Shown here in pieces: positions 16,328 to 26,284 of a DNA stretch of 64,000 bases; position 1 is the first letter of the stretch, and each line of letters starts with the position of its first letter. Location: the NCBI GenBank assembly GCA_000023185.1, contig CP001622.1:4316501-4380500 (forward strand). The letters are read 5' to 3'. This DNA comes from Rhizobium leguminosarum bv. trifolii WSM1325. Its GTDB lineage: Bacteria; Pseudomonadota; Alphaproteobacteria; Rhizobiales; Rhizobiaceae. The position numbers were made by a program, and so were the translations under genes. Below the pieces are notes generated by a model. It was not told where the DNA came from. It saw only the letters and a list, made by a program, of their open reading frames with translations, and did not search any database.

Positions 16328-19300
16328 ATGGCTGCCAGAAACAATCCGAAACGGGAAAAGCAGGTCGAAAGCGCGCGCAAGATCGCCAAAGCGACGGGTG
16401 AGGCGCATCTCGATCCGGAAATTCTCTTCGGCCGGGCAAGCAATGACGATCTCGAGCTCTACACGCCGGAAATGCTGGCACTCTCCGCCGTGCATTCGGC
16501 AAAGGAACTCGACGCCTGGAACGGCAAGGCGCCTCGCGTCAGCATCGACACCATTGCCGATGTAACGCCCGGTGGCATCGCGGTTTCGGTGCTTTCAGTC
16601 ACCGACCAGAACATGCCTTTTCTGTTTGAATCGGTCATGGGCGAAGTCACGAGCACCTATCGCGACCTGTTCATGGCCGTGCATCCCATCCTGATCATGG
16701 AAAAGGGCAAGGCGCCGGCGCACTATTCCGCCGATCACCCAAGCGATCCGGTCAACCGCGTCAGCCATATCCAGCTTCATGTCGCGCCGCTCAATTCCGC
16801 CCAGGCCGCCGATCTCGTGAAACGTATCGAAAAAGTCCTCGAACAGGTCCGCCTGTCGGTTTCCGACTGGAAGCCGATGCTTTCCAAGATCGACGGCGTG
16901 ATCGCCGAGCTTGCGGCCAATGGCGCCAGCCGGAAGAAGGCCGATCGCGACGAGGCCGTCGCTTTCCTGACCTGGCTGCGCGATGAGAATTTCACGTTCC
17001 TCGGCATGCGAGAATACGTCTATTCCGGCAAGGGGACCGATGCCAGGGTCGAACGCGACAAGGGTGCTGGCCTCGGCATCCTTTCCAATCCCGATGTACT
17101 GGTGCTGCGCACCGGCAAGGACGCCGTGACGACGACACCTGAAATCCTTGCCTTCCTCGACGGCCCGGACTTCCTGATCGTCACCAAGGCGAACGTGAAA
17201 TCGATCGTCCATCGCCGGGCCTATATGGATTATGTCGGCGTCAAGCGCTTCGACGCGGAGGGCAACGTCACCGGCGAACTGCGCATCGTCGGCCTTTTCA
17301 CCTCGACCGCCTATACCTCGCTCGCCTCGGAAATCCCGCTGCTGCGTTCCAAGATCGAGAAGGTGAAGGAACATTTCGGCTTCGACCCGATGAGCCATTC
17401 CGGCCGCATGCTCGACAACACGCTGGAATCCTATCCGCGCGACGATCTTTTCCAGATCGACACTACGCTGCTTGCAAGTTTTGCCGAACAGATCAACGAC
17501 TTGGCCGATCGGCCGCGCGTCCGCGTCCTGCCGCGCATCGACCATTTCGACCGCTTCGTCTCGGTGATCATCTACGTGCCGCGCGAGGAGTATGACTCGA
17601 TCGTCCGCGAACGGATCGGCACCTATCTGAAGACTGTCTACGACGGCCGTGTCTCGGCCTATTATCCGGCTTTCCCGGAAGGCGGCGTGGCGCGCGTGCA
17701 TTTCATCATCGGCCGCTCGGGCGGCAAGACGCCACGCATTCCGCAGGCAAAGCTCGAGCAGGTGATCCGCGAAATCACCGCCCGCTGGGACGACCGTTTC
17801 GAGGCGCTGGCGGGCGCCAAGGCGCCGAAGATATCCGTCGACCAAGCCTTCCAGGATTCCTTCACGCCGGAAGAAACCGTGGCTGACCTCGCCGATATCG
17901 GGGCCTGCGCCGCCGGCGAGCCGCTTCGCATTCAGTTCTACCATCGTCAGCAAGAACAGGGCCGCACCCTTTCCTTGAAGATCTTCCACGCCGGCGGCCA
18001 GCTGGCGCTGTCGCGCCGCGTGCCGCTTCTCGAGAATCTCGGCTTCAATGTCGTCAGTGAACGCACTTTCGACATCGGGGTGCCGGCCGCCGATGGAGAA
18101 AAGAAACTCGTCGTGCTGCACGATATGGAGCTCGAGGCCCGCAATGGCGGCGAGATCGATCTGCAGCGTTACGGCGCCGCCCTCGAGGAAGGCTTCGTCG
18201 CCGCCTTCGCCGGCACGATCGACAATGACAGCTTCAACCGGCTGATCCTTTCGGCCGGGCTCTCGGCGCGCGAGACGAACGTACTGCGCGCCTACGCGCG
18301 TTATCTCCGCCAGGCCGGCATCGCCTATTCGCAGGATTATATCGCGACGACGCTCGACAAATATCCCGGTGTCGCCGCCGCTATCTTTCGTCTCTTCCAT
18401 GACACGCTCGACACCAGGCTTTCGGAGAAGATCCGCGTCAAGAAGCTTGCCGAACTGCACCAGGCGATCGAGGCCGAGCTTGCCAACGTGCCGAGCCTCG
18501 ACGACGACCGTATCCTGCGCCGCTACGTCAACATCGTCGATGCGACGCTGCGCACCAATTATTTCCAGAAGCACCCGGATGGTTCGCCGAAACCGATGCT
18601 GGCCTTCAAGCTTGATCCGCATCTGGTCGACGGGCTGCCGCAGCCGAAACCCTTCCGCGAGATGTTCGTCTACGGCGTCGAGGTGGAAGGCGTGCACCTG
18701 CGCTTCGGCAAAGTGGCGCGCGGCGGCCTGCGCTGGTCGGATCGCGCCGAGGATTACCGCACCGAGGTGCTCGGCCTCGTCAAGGCGCAGCAGGTCAAGA
18801 ACGCTGTCATCGTGCCGGTCGGCGCCAAGGGCGGTTTCTATCCGAAGAAGCTCCCTGTCGGCGGCAGCCGTGACGAGATCTTCAACGCCGGCCGCGAGGC
18901 CTACAAGACCTACATCCGCACGCTGCTTTCGATCACCGACAATATATCAGGCGCCGATATCGTGCCGCCGAAGGATACGGTCAGGCTCGACGGTGATGAC
19001 CCTTATTTCGTCGTCGCGGCCGACAAGGGCACTGCGACCTTCTCCGACACCGCCAATGCACTGGCGCAGGAAGCCGGCTTCTGGCTGGACGACGCCTTTG
19101 CCTCCGGCGGCTCGGCCGGTTACGACCACAAGAAGATGGGCATCACTGCCCGCGGCGCCTGGGAAACCGCAAAACGCCATTTCCGCGAGATGGACATCGA
19201 TATCCAGACGACGCCCTTCACTGTCGCCGGCGTCGGCGACATGTCCGGCGACGTCTTCGGCAACGGCATGCTGCTCTCTCCGAAGATCCGGCTCATTGCC

Positions 19301-21103
19301 GCCTTCGATCACCGCGACATTATCATCGATCCCGACCCCGATATGGAAAAGACACTGACTGAGCGCCAGCGGCTCTTCGACCTGCCGCGTTCAAGCTGGC
19401 AGGATTTCGACAAGAGCGTACTGTCGAAGGGTGCAATGATCATTTCGCGCGCAGCGAAATCGGTGACGCTGACGCCGGAAGCGGTTGCCGCGATCGGCAT
19501 CGACAAGGCCGTGGCCACGCCCTTCGAGATCATGACGGCGATCCTGAAGAGCCCGGTCGATCTGCTCTGGTTCGGCGGCATCGGCACCTATGTGAAAGCG
19601 CCGTCCGAAACCGATGCCGAAGTCGGCGACCGCGCCAACGACCCGATTCGCGTCGCGGCGACAGAGGTGCGCGCCAAGGTGATCGGCGAGGGCGCAAACC
19701 TCGGCGTCACCCAGAAGGGCCGCATCGCCTATGGTCTCAAGGGCGGGCGCTGCAATTCCGACGCCATCGACAACTCGGCCGGCGTCAACACCTCGGACGT
19801 CGAGGTCAATATCAAGATCGCGTTGGCAGCCGCCATGCATGACGGACGCCTGACGCGTGCGAAGCGCGACCAGCTTCTTTCTTCGATGACCGGCGAAGTG
19901 GCGACCTTGGTGCTGCGCAACAACTACCTGCAGTCGCTGGCGATCTCACTGACAGAACGCAAGGGCACAGCAAACGGTCTGCAGCTTGGCCGCTTCATGA
20001 CTGTGCTTGAGGGCGCCGGCCAGCTGAACCGCAAAGTCGAGACGCTGCCGGACGACCAGACCCTGGCCGAACGCTATACAGCCGGCAAGCCGCTGACGCG
20101 GCCGGAAATCGGCGTGCTGGTATCCTATGCCAAGATCGTACTCTTCGACGCGCTGGCCGCAAGCGATCTGCCGGACGATCCCTACTTCATCGCCACGCTT
20201 TTGAATTATTTCCCTGTGAAGATGCAGAAGTCGAATGCCGGCGATATCACCAGCCACCGCCTGAAGCGCGAAATCGTCGCGACCGTGCTTGCCAACGAAG
20301 CGATCAACCGTGGCGGACCAAGCTTCACCGTCGCCATGATGGACGCGACGGCAGCTTCGGCACCGGAAGTGGTGCGCGCCGCAATCGTTGCCCGCGACGG
20401 TTTCGACCTGACCCGCCTCTGGGCCGAGACGGACGCCCTGGACGGCAAGATAGCAGGCGAGATGCAGAACCGCATCTACGAGGAGATCGGCCACAGCTTT
20501 GTCGTGCTGACGCGCCTGCTGCTGAAGACGGGCATGACCAAGGCCGATATGGCGGAAGTGATTAGCCGGCTGCAGGCGGCCCTGAAGAAGCTGAAAACCG
20601 CCTTCGCCGGACAGGTGGCCGGCGAGGTCGCCGTGCGCCAGGCGGAGTACAGCCAGGCGGGCCTGCCCGAAAAACTTGCGGCCGAGATCGCCAGCCTCCC
20701 GATCTTCGCACTGGTGCCGGAGATCATGCAGATCGCAGAACGCACTGGTGAACCGCTGGTGCGCGCCGCCGAGAACTACATCGCCGTGTCGCAGACCTTC
20801 CGTATCGGCAGGCTGCTGGCGGCGGGCGGGCGGATCCTCACCTCAGACCATTACGAGAATCTGGCGCTTGCCCGCAGCATCGACCAAATCGCCAGCGCAA
20901 GGCGCGACATCGTCATCTCGGCCCTTTCCGATCACGGCAAGGAGAAGCTTCCCGTTCAAGCCTGGCATGCGCAGGATCGCATCCGCATCAACCGCATCCT
21001 CGAGGAGCTTTCAAGCCTCAGCGACGGCGGCGATCCCAATCTCGCGCGTATTACCGTTGCTGCAGGTATCCTGACCGATCTTGCGCGCGACCGGGCGAGG
21101 TGA
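16328..21103 (+). CDS. NAD-dependent glutamate dehydrogenase, large (~180 kDa) type
   Basis: A 1591-residue cytosolic enzyme that oxidatively deaminates glutamate to 2-oxoglutarate with NAD+, mainly for catabolism of glutamate, arginine and histidine. The length and organisation match the L-GDH180 class (Pseudomonas GdhB, Caulobacter GdhZ): a long N-terminal half with ACT-like regulatory segments, a central catalytic domain from about residue 720 with VPVGAKGGFYPKK (about 830) and VGDMSGDVFGNGMLLS (about 970), and an NAD-binding segment around IGEGANLGVTQKGR (about 1118). Shine-Dalgarno GGGAGG precedes ATG 16328. The perfect inverted repeat upstream may be its control site. A transporter gene follows after 27 bases and may be co-transcribed. 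Confidence 0.96.
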   Translation: MAARNNPKREKQVESARKIAKATGEAHLDPEILFGRASNDDLELYTPEMLALSAVHSAKELDAWNGKAPRVSIDTIADVTPGGIAVSVLSVTDQNMPFLFESVMGEVTSTYRDLFMAVHPILIMEKGKAPAHYSADHPSDPVNRVSHIQLHVAPLNSAQAADLVKRIEKVLEQVRLSVSDWKPMLSKIDGVIAELAANGASRKKADRDEAVAFLTWLRDENFTFLGMREYVYSGKGTDARVERDKGAGLGILSNPDVLVLRTGKDAVTTTPEILAFLDGPDFLIVTKANVKSIVHRRAYMDYVGVKRFDAEGNVTGELRIVGLFTSTAYTSLASEIPLLRSKIEKVKEHFGFDPMSHSGRMLDNTLESYPRDDLFQIDTTLLASFAEQINDLADRPRVRVLPRIDHFDRFVSVIIYVPREEYDSIVRERIGTYLKTVYDGRVSAYYPAFPEGGVARVHFIIGRSGGKTPRIPQAKLEQVIREITARWDDRFEALAGAKAPKISVDQAFQDSFTPEETVADLADIGACAAGEPLRIQFYHRQQEQGRTLSLKIFHAGGQLALSRRVPLLENLGFNVVSERTFDIGVPAADGEKKLVVLHDMELEARNGGEIDLQRYGAALEEGFVAAFAGTIDNDSFNRLILSAGLSARETNVLRAYARYLRQAGIAYSQDYIATTLDKYPGVAAAIFRLFHDTLDTRLSEKIRVKKLAELHQAIEAELANVPSLDDDRILRRYVNIVDATLRTNYFQKHPDGSPKPMLAFKLDPHLVDGLPQPKPFREMFVYGVEVEGVHLRFGKVARGGLRWSDRAEDYRTEVLGLVKAQQVKNAVIVPVGAKGGFYPKKLPVGGSRDEIFNAGREAYKTYIRTLLSITDNISGADIVPPKDTVRLDGDDPYFVVAADKGTATFSDTANALAQEAGFWLDDAFASGGSAGYDHKKMGITARGAWETAKRHFREMDIDIQTTPFTVAGVGDMSGDVFGNGMLLSPKIRLIAAFDHRDIIIDPDPDMEKTLTERQRLFDLPRSSWQDFDKSVLSKGAMIISRAAKSVTLTPEAVAAIGIDKAVATPFEIMTAILKSPVDLLWFGGIGTYVKAPSETDAEVGDRANDPIRVAATEVRAKVIGEGANLGVTQKGRIAYGLKGGRCNSDAIDNSAGVNTSDVEVNIKIALAAAMHDGRLTRAKRDQLLSSMTGEVATLVLRNNYLQSLAISLTERKGTANGLQLGRFMTVLEGAGQLNRKVETLPDDQTLAERYTAGKPLTRPEIGVLVSYAKIVLFDALAASDLPDDPYFIATLLNYFPVKMQKSNAGDITSHRLKREIVATVLANEAINRGGPSFTVAMMDATAASAPEVVRAAIVARDGFDLTRLWAETDALDGKIAGEMQNRIYEEIGHSFVVLTRLLLKTGMTKADMAEVISRLQAALKKLKTAFAGQVAGEVAVRQAEYSQAGLPEKLAAEIASLPIFALVPEIMQIAERTGEPLVRAAENYIAVSQTFRIGRLLAAGGRILTSDHYENLALARSIDQIASARRDIVISALSDHGKEKLPVQAWHAQDRIRINRILEELSSLSDGGDPNLARITVAAGILTDLARDRAR

Positions 21104-21130
21104 GACAGTCCGCGTCAAAACAAGGAGCGG

Positions 21131-22519
21131 ATGTTGAATCGCATTGACTGGACAGGAACGCAACCGCCGAAGGCCACGGAGAAGGGCATCTGGGGGTGGA
21201 TGTTCTTCGACTGGGCAGCACAGCCCTTCTTTACCGTGGTCACAACCTTTATCTTCGGCCCCTATTTCGTTTCCCGCCTGACCGATGACCCGGTTTCCGC
21301 GCAGACGACGTGGAGCAACATGGCGACGATCTCCTCTGTGATCATCGCCCTGCTCTCACCCGTTCTCGGTTCGATCGCCGACCAGTCCGGCGCACGCAAA
21401 CCTTGGATCGGCTTCTTCGCGATCATCAAGATCGCCAGCCTCTCCTGCCTGTGGTTTGCCGCACCCGGTTCGCCTATTGTCTATCCCGTCATTTTCATGA
21501 TCCTCGCCTCGATCTCGGCCGAGTTTTCGATCGTCTTCAATGATTCGATGATGCCGCGCCTGGTCAGCAAGCACGAAGTCGGCAAGCTTTCCAACACCGC
21601 CTGGGGGCTCGGTTACCTCGGCGGCATCATTGTGCTCATTGCCGTCGTGACGCTTTTGGCGGCGAGCCCCGAGACCGGCAAGACCATCCTCGGTCTCGAT
21701 CCGCTATTCGGCCTCGATCCTCAGACCGGTCAGGATGCACGCATCACCGGGCCGATCTCGGCCGTCTGGTATCTGATCTTCATCCTGCCGATGTTCTTCT
21801 TTACGCCGGATGTCGGCAGGGGTCTTCCCTTCGGCACCGCCGTCCGCTCCGGCTTGCGGGAACTCAGAAACACGCTTGGCGAACTCAGAGAACGCCGCGG
21901 CATCCTGACATTCCTCATCGCCCGCATGATTTATCAGGACGGCGTCAACGGCCTGCTGATCCTTGGCGGTATCTTCGCGGCCGGCATGTTCGGCTGGGCG
22001 ACGATCGAGATCGGTATCTACGGCATCATCCTGAATGTTGTCGCGATCTTCGGCTGCCTGATCGCCGGCCGCGTCGACAAGAGCGTCGGTTCGAAGGTGA
22101 CCGTCGTCATCAGCCTCACCATGCTGCTTCTCGCCACCATCGGCATCATCTCGACAGGACCGGGTTACACCCTATTCGGACTGATGCCACTGCCGACGGC
22201 CGATTCCGGCGGCCTTTTCGGTACTGCCGCGGAAAAGGCCTATATCCTCTATGGTTTGCTGATCGGGCTCGCCTTCGGGCCGGTGCAGGCCTCGTCGCGC
22301 TCCTATCTCGCCCGCAGCGTCAGCCCGGAGGAAGCCGGCCGCTACTTCGGCATCTACGCGCTTTCGGGCCGCGCCACCAGTTTCATGGCGACGCTGCTCT
22401 TCTCTCTGGTGACTTATATGAGCGGATCACCGCGGCTCGGGATGGCAACGCTGATCCTCTTTCTTGCCGGCGGACTGGTGCTCTTGTTCCGTACACCCTA
22501 TCCGGCCGCCCGGGCATAG
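21131..22519 (+). CDS. UMF1-family MFS transporter (Atg22-like)
   Basis: A 462-residue integral membrane protein with about twelve transmembrane helices. The N-terminal WGWMFFDWAAQPFFTVV, the SPVLGSIADQSGARKPW loop and the FNDSMMPRLV segment are typical of the UMF1 branch of the major facilitator superfamily, whose eukaryotic relative Atg22 exports amino acids from the vacuole. An amino acid or peptide substrate would suit its position 27 bases downstream of the glutamate dehydrogenase, but this is inference. A good Shine-Dalgarno (AAGGAGCGG) supports ATG 21131. It converges with purH across a 52-base gap with no obvious hairpin terminator. Confidence 0.87.
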   Translation: MLNRIDWTGTQPPKATEKGIWGWMFFDWAAQPFFTVVTTFIFGPYFVSRLTDDPVSAQTTWSNMATISSVIIALLSPVLGSIADQSGARKPWIGFFAIIKIASLSCLWFAAPGSPIVYPVIFMILASISAEFSIVFNDSMMPRLVSKHEVGKLSNTAWGLGYLGGIIVLIAVVTLLAASPETGKTILGLDPLFGLDPQTGQDARITGPISAVWYLIFILPMFFFTPDVGRGLPFGTAVRSGLRELRNTLGELRERRGILTFLIARMIYQDGVNGLLILGGIFAAGMFGWATIEIGIYGIILNVVAIFGCLIAGRVDKSVGSKVTVVISLTMLLLATIGIISTGPGYTLFGLMPLPTADSGGLFGTAAEKAYILYGLLIGLAFGPVQASSRSYLARSVSPEEAGRYFGIYALSGRATSFMATLLFSLVTYMSGSPRLGMATLILFLAGGLVLLFRTPYPAARA

Positions 22520-22571
22520 GAACGAGCCCGATCAAACCGGAGATGAGCGTGTGACCGCGCCCAATCCTCAT

Positions 22572-24188
22572 TCAGTGCCGGAAATGGCGCATGCCGGTAA
22601 AGACCATTGCGACGCCGTGTTCGTTAGCGGCATCGATGACCTCCTGGTCGCGCATCGAACCGCCCGGCTGGATAACCGCCGTCGCCCCCGCGGCGATCAT
22701 CGACAGAAGACCGTCGGCAAAAGGCAGGAAGGCTTCGGAGGCGACCGCCGAGCCATGCGTCATCGGCACTGCGAGGCCGAGCGCCTTGGCAGCCTCTTCG
22801 GCCTTCAGCGCGGCAATGCGGGCGGAATCGACCCGGCTCATCTGGCCGGCGCCGATGCCAGCGGTCTGGCCGTCCTTGGCATAGACCACGGCGTTCGACT
22901 TCACATGTTTGCCGACCTTGAAGGCGAACTTCATGTCATCAAGTTCCTGCGCCGTCGGCGCACGCCTGGTGACGACCTTGAGTTCCAGATCCTCGACCAT
23001 GCCGTTGTCGCGGCTCTGGACGAGCAGGCCCCCGGAAACGGTCTTTGCCGTCAGGCCCGCGGCACGCGGATCGGGCAGGCCACCGGCAGACAATAGTCGC
23101 AGGTTCGGTTTGCGGGCGACGATCGCCTTCGCCTCCTCCGTGACATCCGGCGCGATGATCACTTCGGTGAACAGCTTGACGATCTCTTCGGCCGTTTCGG
23201 CATCCAGCGTTTGGTTCAGCGCGATGATGCCGCCGAAGGCGGAAACGGAATCGCAGGCGAGCGCCCGCCGATAGGCCTCGACCAGGCTCGATCCGGTGGC
23301 GACGCCGCAGGGATTGGCATGCTTGATGATCGCGCAGGCCGGCGCCCTCTCAGGCAGGAACTCGGCGACCAGCTCGTAGGCCGCATCCGTATCGTTGATA
23401 TTGTTGTAGGAGAGCTGCTTGCCCTGGAGAAGAGCGGCCGTCGAAACACCCGGACGCTTCTCGCCGGTTACGTAGAAGGCGGCCTTCTGGTGCGGGTTTT
23501 CGCCGTAGCGCATCTCTTCCTTCAGCGCGCCGCCGATGACCCGGTGGCGCGGCGTGTCGATCGACAGCGCCTCAGCAAACCAATTGGAGATCATTGCATC
23601 ATAGGCGGCGGTGCGGGCATAGGCTTTGGCAGCCATACGCTGGCGGAAGGCATAGGCGGTCTTGCCGTCATCTGCGGAAAGCTGCTCCAGCAGCTCGGCA
23701 TAATCGGCCGGATCGGTCAAGGTTGTCACATAGGCATGGTTCTTGGCCGATGCGCGGATCATCGCCGGGCCGCCAATGTCGATATTCTCGACCGTCGTCG
23801 GATAATCGCCGCCGGCTGCGCGCACCTGCTCGAAGGGATAGAGGTTGATGACTGCGAGGTCGATGCCCTCGATGCCATGCGTTTTCATCGCTTCCTGGTG
23901 TTCGCTGTCGTCACGGATCGCCAGCAGGCCGCCATGCACCGTCGGATGCAGCGTCTTCACACGCCCATCCATGATCTCCGGAAAACCGGTGACTTCGGAA
24001 ACATCGGTGACGGCAAGACCGGCAGCAGTGATCGCTTTATAGGTGCCGCCGGTCGAAAGCAGGCGCACACCTCTGGCAGACAAGGCGTGGGCGAGGTCGA
24101 CGATCCCGGTCTTGTCGAAGACGGAGATGAGCGCGGTCTTGATTTCGACCTTGTCGGGGGCGGGGATCTTCTTGGAAATGACGGCCAT
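22572..24188 (-). CDS. purH: Bifunctional AICAR transformylase / IMP cyclohydrolase
   Basis: PurH, 538 residues, carries out the last two steps of IMP synthesis: formylation of AICAR by 10-formyl-THF, then ring closure. The N-terminal MGS-like cyclohydrolase domain (about 15-200) includes [14 protein letters not shown] and STGGTYKAI. The transformylase domain includes [18 protein letters not shown] sequence ([14 protein letters not shown]), KHANPCG with the catalytic Lys-His, and a QPGGSMRD segment near the C-terminus. ATG 24188 is preferred to an upstream in-frame codon because GGAGAAGG precedes it and homologues begin there. A hairpin lies 30 bases upstream. Confidence 0.97.
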   Translation of the reverse strand: MAVISKKIPAPDKVEIKTALISVFDKTGIVDLAHALSARGVRLLSTGGTYKAITAAGLAVTDVSEVTGFPEIMDGRVKTLHPTVHGGLLAIRDDSEHQEAMKTHGIEGIDLAVINLYPFEQVRAAGGDYPTTVENIDIGGPAMIRASAKNHAYVTTLTDPADYAELLEQLSADDGKTAYAFRQRMAAKAYARTAAYDAMISNWFAEALSIDTPRHRVIGGALKEEMRYGENPHQKAAFYVTGEKRPGVSTAALLQGKQLSYNNINDTDAAYELVAEFLPERAPACAIIKHANPCGVATGSSLVEAYRRALACDSVSAFGGIIALNQTLDAETAEEIVKLFTEVIIAPDVTEEAKAIVARKPNLRLLSAGGLPDPRAAGLTAKTVSGGLLVQSRDNGMVEDLELKVVTRRAPTAQELDDMKFAFKVGKHVKSNAVVYAKDGQTAGIGAGQMSRVDSARIAALKAEEAAKALGLAVPMTHGSAVASEAFLPFADGLLSMIAAGATAVIQPGGSMRDQEVIDAANEHGVAMVFTGMRHFRH

Positions 24189-24217
24189 GAAACCTTCTCC
24201 GTTCGGGCTTCGGGAGG

Positions 24218-24234
24218 ACATCCGCAAGGGATGT
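24218..24234. promoter_or_regulatory. Hairpin in the purH leader
   Basis: ACATCC-gcaag-GGATGT, a perfect six-base stem with a five-base loop 30 bases before the purH start. Function unknown; too short a T run for a terminator. The rest of the 205 bp upstream gap shows nothing recognisable. Confidence 0.35.
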
Positions 24235-24393
24235 TCGCATGCTGGCGTCGCGTTAGCACAGGTTTGCCGCCGCGCAAACAGGCCTCAGAGCAGATGTCGA
24301 AAGCACGAGCCATTTTTGGACGGCATCGTACTTTACTTCCTTGATGTGGATGCGATCCCAATCTTTGGCCATTCGGCCCAAGATCATCCACCC

Positions 24394-26067
24394 CTAGCTT
24401 TTGCGGGACAAAAACCAGCGGATTTCCATCTTCTCGGCAAGATCGAAATCGATCTCGATCTGGTCCGAGCCGCAAATGCCGGAGCTGTCGGCAAAGAAGA
24501 TGTCCTCGGTGATCAGCACTTCATTGCCAGGTGCGGAAAACAGCCAGCTTTCGCCGTCCGGCGCCGTCAGCAGCACGGACTCGCCATCACTCTGATGCAG
24601 GACGATCGAAGGATGGATATGAAAGCGGGCGACCGCCTTCAACGGTTCGTCATGCTCATATCCTTCGCGGACGACGAGCCGGTCGCGGCCGGTCACGATC
24701 GAGCCTGCAGCATTGAGTGTCAGCTCACGCTCGTGCAGCACCCCGAACACCCTGAGATAACCGTCATGGCTGAGCTTGATGCCGTCGCGTCCGTCCTCGG
24801 TTTCGGCACGCTCGACGGTGATTGTCCTCACCGGTTCGGTGATTGCGTGGTTAAGGAAGGGCGAGGGCGAAAAACGGCTGGACGAGGTGTCGTTGAGGAT
24901 GACGGTCGAATGCGCCGCCGTCGTGCGCGCCATCTGGACATAACGGTGCCCGGCAAATTTCGGCGAACCGGAATTGACGATGAATCGATGGCGTCCGGAC
25001 GACATCTCGAAGGAGAGGCTGCCGGCATGGACGGTCCGAAGCGCGCCTCCAGAAGGCGGCGTGCCGGTATCGGCAATGATCACCGTCTTTCCCCCGGAAA
25101 GCCGCTGATAGCGCGAATGCGGCAAAGCCTTGAACGGCTGGCCGGCGGTCTCGTCATACCGCAGCACCGACATCAGCTCGTTTGCGAGCGTCGAGGTCGC
25201 CCCGTTGAAGAGCGCCAGGTCCCCGTCCTGATGGCGAAAGAACCGCAATGCCGGATAGATGCGGTCTATGCCGGAGATCAGCTTCTGCGGCAGGTCATGG
25301 CCGAGATTGACATAGGTCTGCCGGAGCGGCAGCAGATCGAGCAGCAATTCCAGCCCGACGCGCGGATTGCGCGACACATGGCCGCCATCCGGCAGAATCT
25401 GGCTATCGAATTCGCGGTCGAGCGCCTGCGCCGCCCTTCTGAGCGTAGAGGCGCGGGTCGGCATGGCGACGGAAGCCATGGCGAGCGCGATACGCAACCG
25501 AAACAGCTCCAAGCCGCCGAGGGTAAACGGCGCCATGCGGCGCAGGAACCTCACCTGGAACGCCAGCGACTTCATGAAGCGACGATAGAAGCCGCGGTCG
25601 GCATTCTGCAGCACCACCGGCGAATGCGACAGCCAGGCGATAACGCGTTGCGCGGTGACGTCGGTCTCCCAGGCAATCCCCTCCATGCGACCGGCATGGA
25701 TGGAAAGCCAGCTGTCGACGATCGCGCGGGCGGCAGCCGAGTTGCGCTCCGTCTTGTTCGCCCGCATGTGACGCAGCCAGCCGAAGCTGTGAAGACGGGT
25801 CGCAAAGGGTCGTGAGGGCAGGGTGAAGGTGAAGGGCGACTTTCCGTTCGTTTCCAGCATGCGCCCGGCCAGGAGAAACCGTCCGTTGAGGATTTCGTCG
25901 GCCACATGCGGATCGATGCTACGGAGATCGGTCGGCGCCACGATCAGACGCTCGGGCACCTTGATCGAATGGCGAAAGAGCTTCAGGCGCAGCAACGCGA
26001 CGCGGCGCAAGGCGCGCCGCCAAGCCTCCCGAACATACATGCTCGCAAAACGCCGACCGGACTGCAT
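24394..26067 (-). CDS. Heparinase II/III family protein
   Basis: A 557-residue protein. The N-terminal half is alpha-helical, with conserved segments resembling polysaccharide-lyase toroids (about 100-300, including RWRNPRVGLELLLDL-like sequence). The C-terminal half (about 310-540) is beta-rich and matches the heparinase II/III-like family (segments GGKTVIIADTG, HAGSLSFEMSSG, FIVNSGSP, HSTVILNDT). Relatives cleave uronic-acid polysaccharides by beta-elimination, but the substrate here is unknown and no signal peptide is evident. In rhizobia this gene commonly sits between rsmB and purH, as here. The start is uncertain (ATG 26067 or 26040); neither has a strong ribosome site. Confidence 0.75.
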   Translation of the reverse strand: MQSGRRFASMYVREAWRRALRRVALLRLKLFRHSIKVPERLIVAPTDLRSIDPHVADEILNGRFLLAGRMLETNGKSPFTFTLPSRPFATRLHSFGWLRHMRANKTERNSAAARAIVDSWLSIHAGRMEGIAWETDVTAQRVIAWLSHSPVVLQNADRGFYRRFMKSLAFQVRFLRRMAPFTLGGLELFRLRIALAMASVAMPTRASTLRRAAQALDREFDSQILPDGGHVSRNPRVGLELLLDLLPLRQTYVNLGHDLPQKLISGIDRIYPALRFFRHQDGDLALFNGATSTLANELMSVLRYDETAGQPFKALPHSRYQRLSGGKTVIIADTGTPPSGGALRTVHAGSLSFEMSSGRHRFIVNSGSPKFAGHRYVQMARTTAAHSTVILNDTSSSRFSPSPFLNHAITEPVRTITVERAETEDGRDGIKLSHDGYLRVFGVLHERELTLNAAGSIVTGRDRLVVREGYEHDEPLKAVARFHIHPSIVLHQSDGESVLLTAPDGESWLFSAPGNEVLITEDIFFADSSGICGSDQIEIDFDLAEKMEIRWFLSRKS

Positions 26068-26224
26068 ATTCTATTGTCTATTGACCCTCGTGGTTAAGAA
26101 TAGGTGAAAAGCGGCCGATTTCATCGCCCGCAATGAATTAATTCGTGACAAGGTTCGAATATACGCAAATTAGCGTGTTTTACCTGAAGTCATGCAAGCG
26201 GTTTTGGAGAGAACGGCATGCGTG

Positions 26225-26250
26225 ATACGAGGCTATGCAGCACCTCGTAT
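26225..26250. repeat. Hairpin downstream of rsmB
   Basis: ATACGAGG / CCTCGTAT, a perfect eight-base stem with a ten-base loop, 35 bases past the rsmB stop. It lacks a T run, so it may be a 3'-end stabiliser or an operator for the heparinase-like gene. The remaining gap to 26067 is AT-rich and probably holds that gene's promoter. Confidence 0.45.
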
Positions 26251-26284
26251 AGGCCAGATCGCCGCGAGCGCTAAAACCTTGCAA

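Noticed and set aside
16595..18697. A 700-codon open frame opposite the glutamate dehydrogenase gene
   Set aside because: No family features; antisense shadow of a well-conserved coding region.
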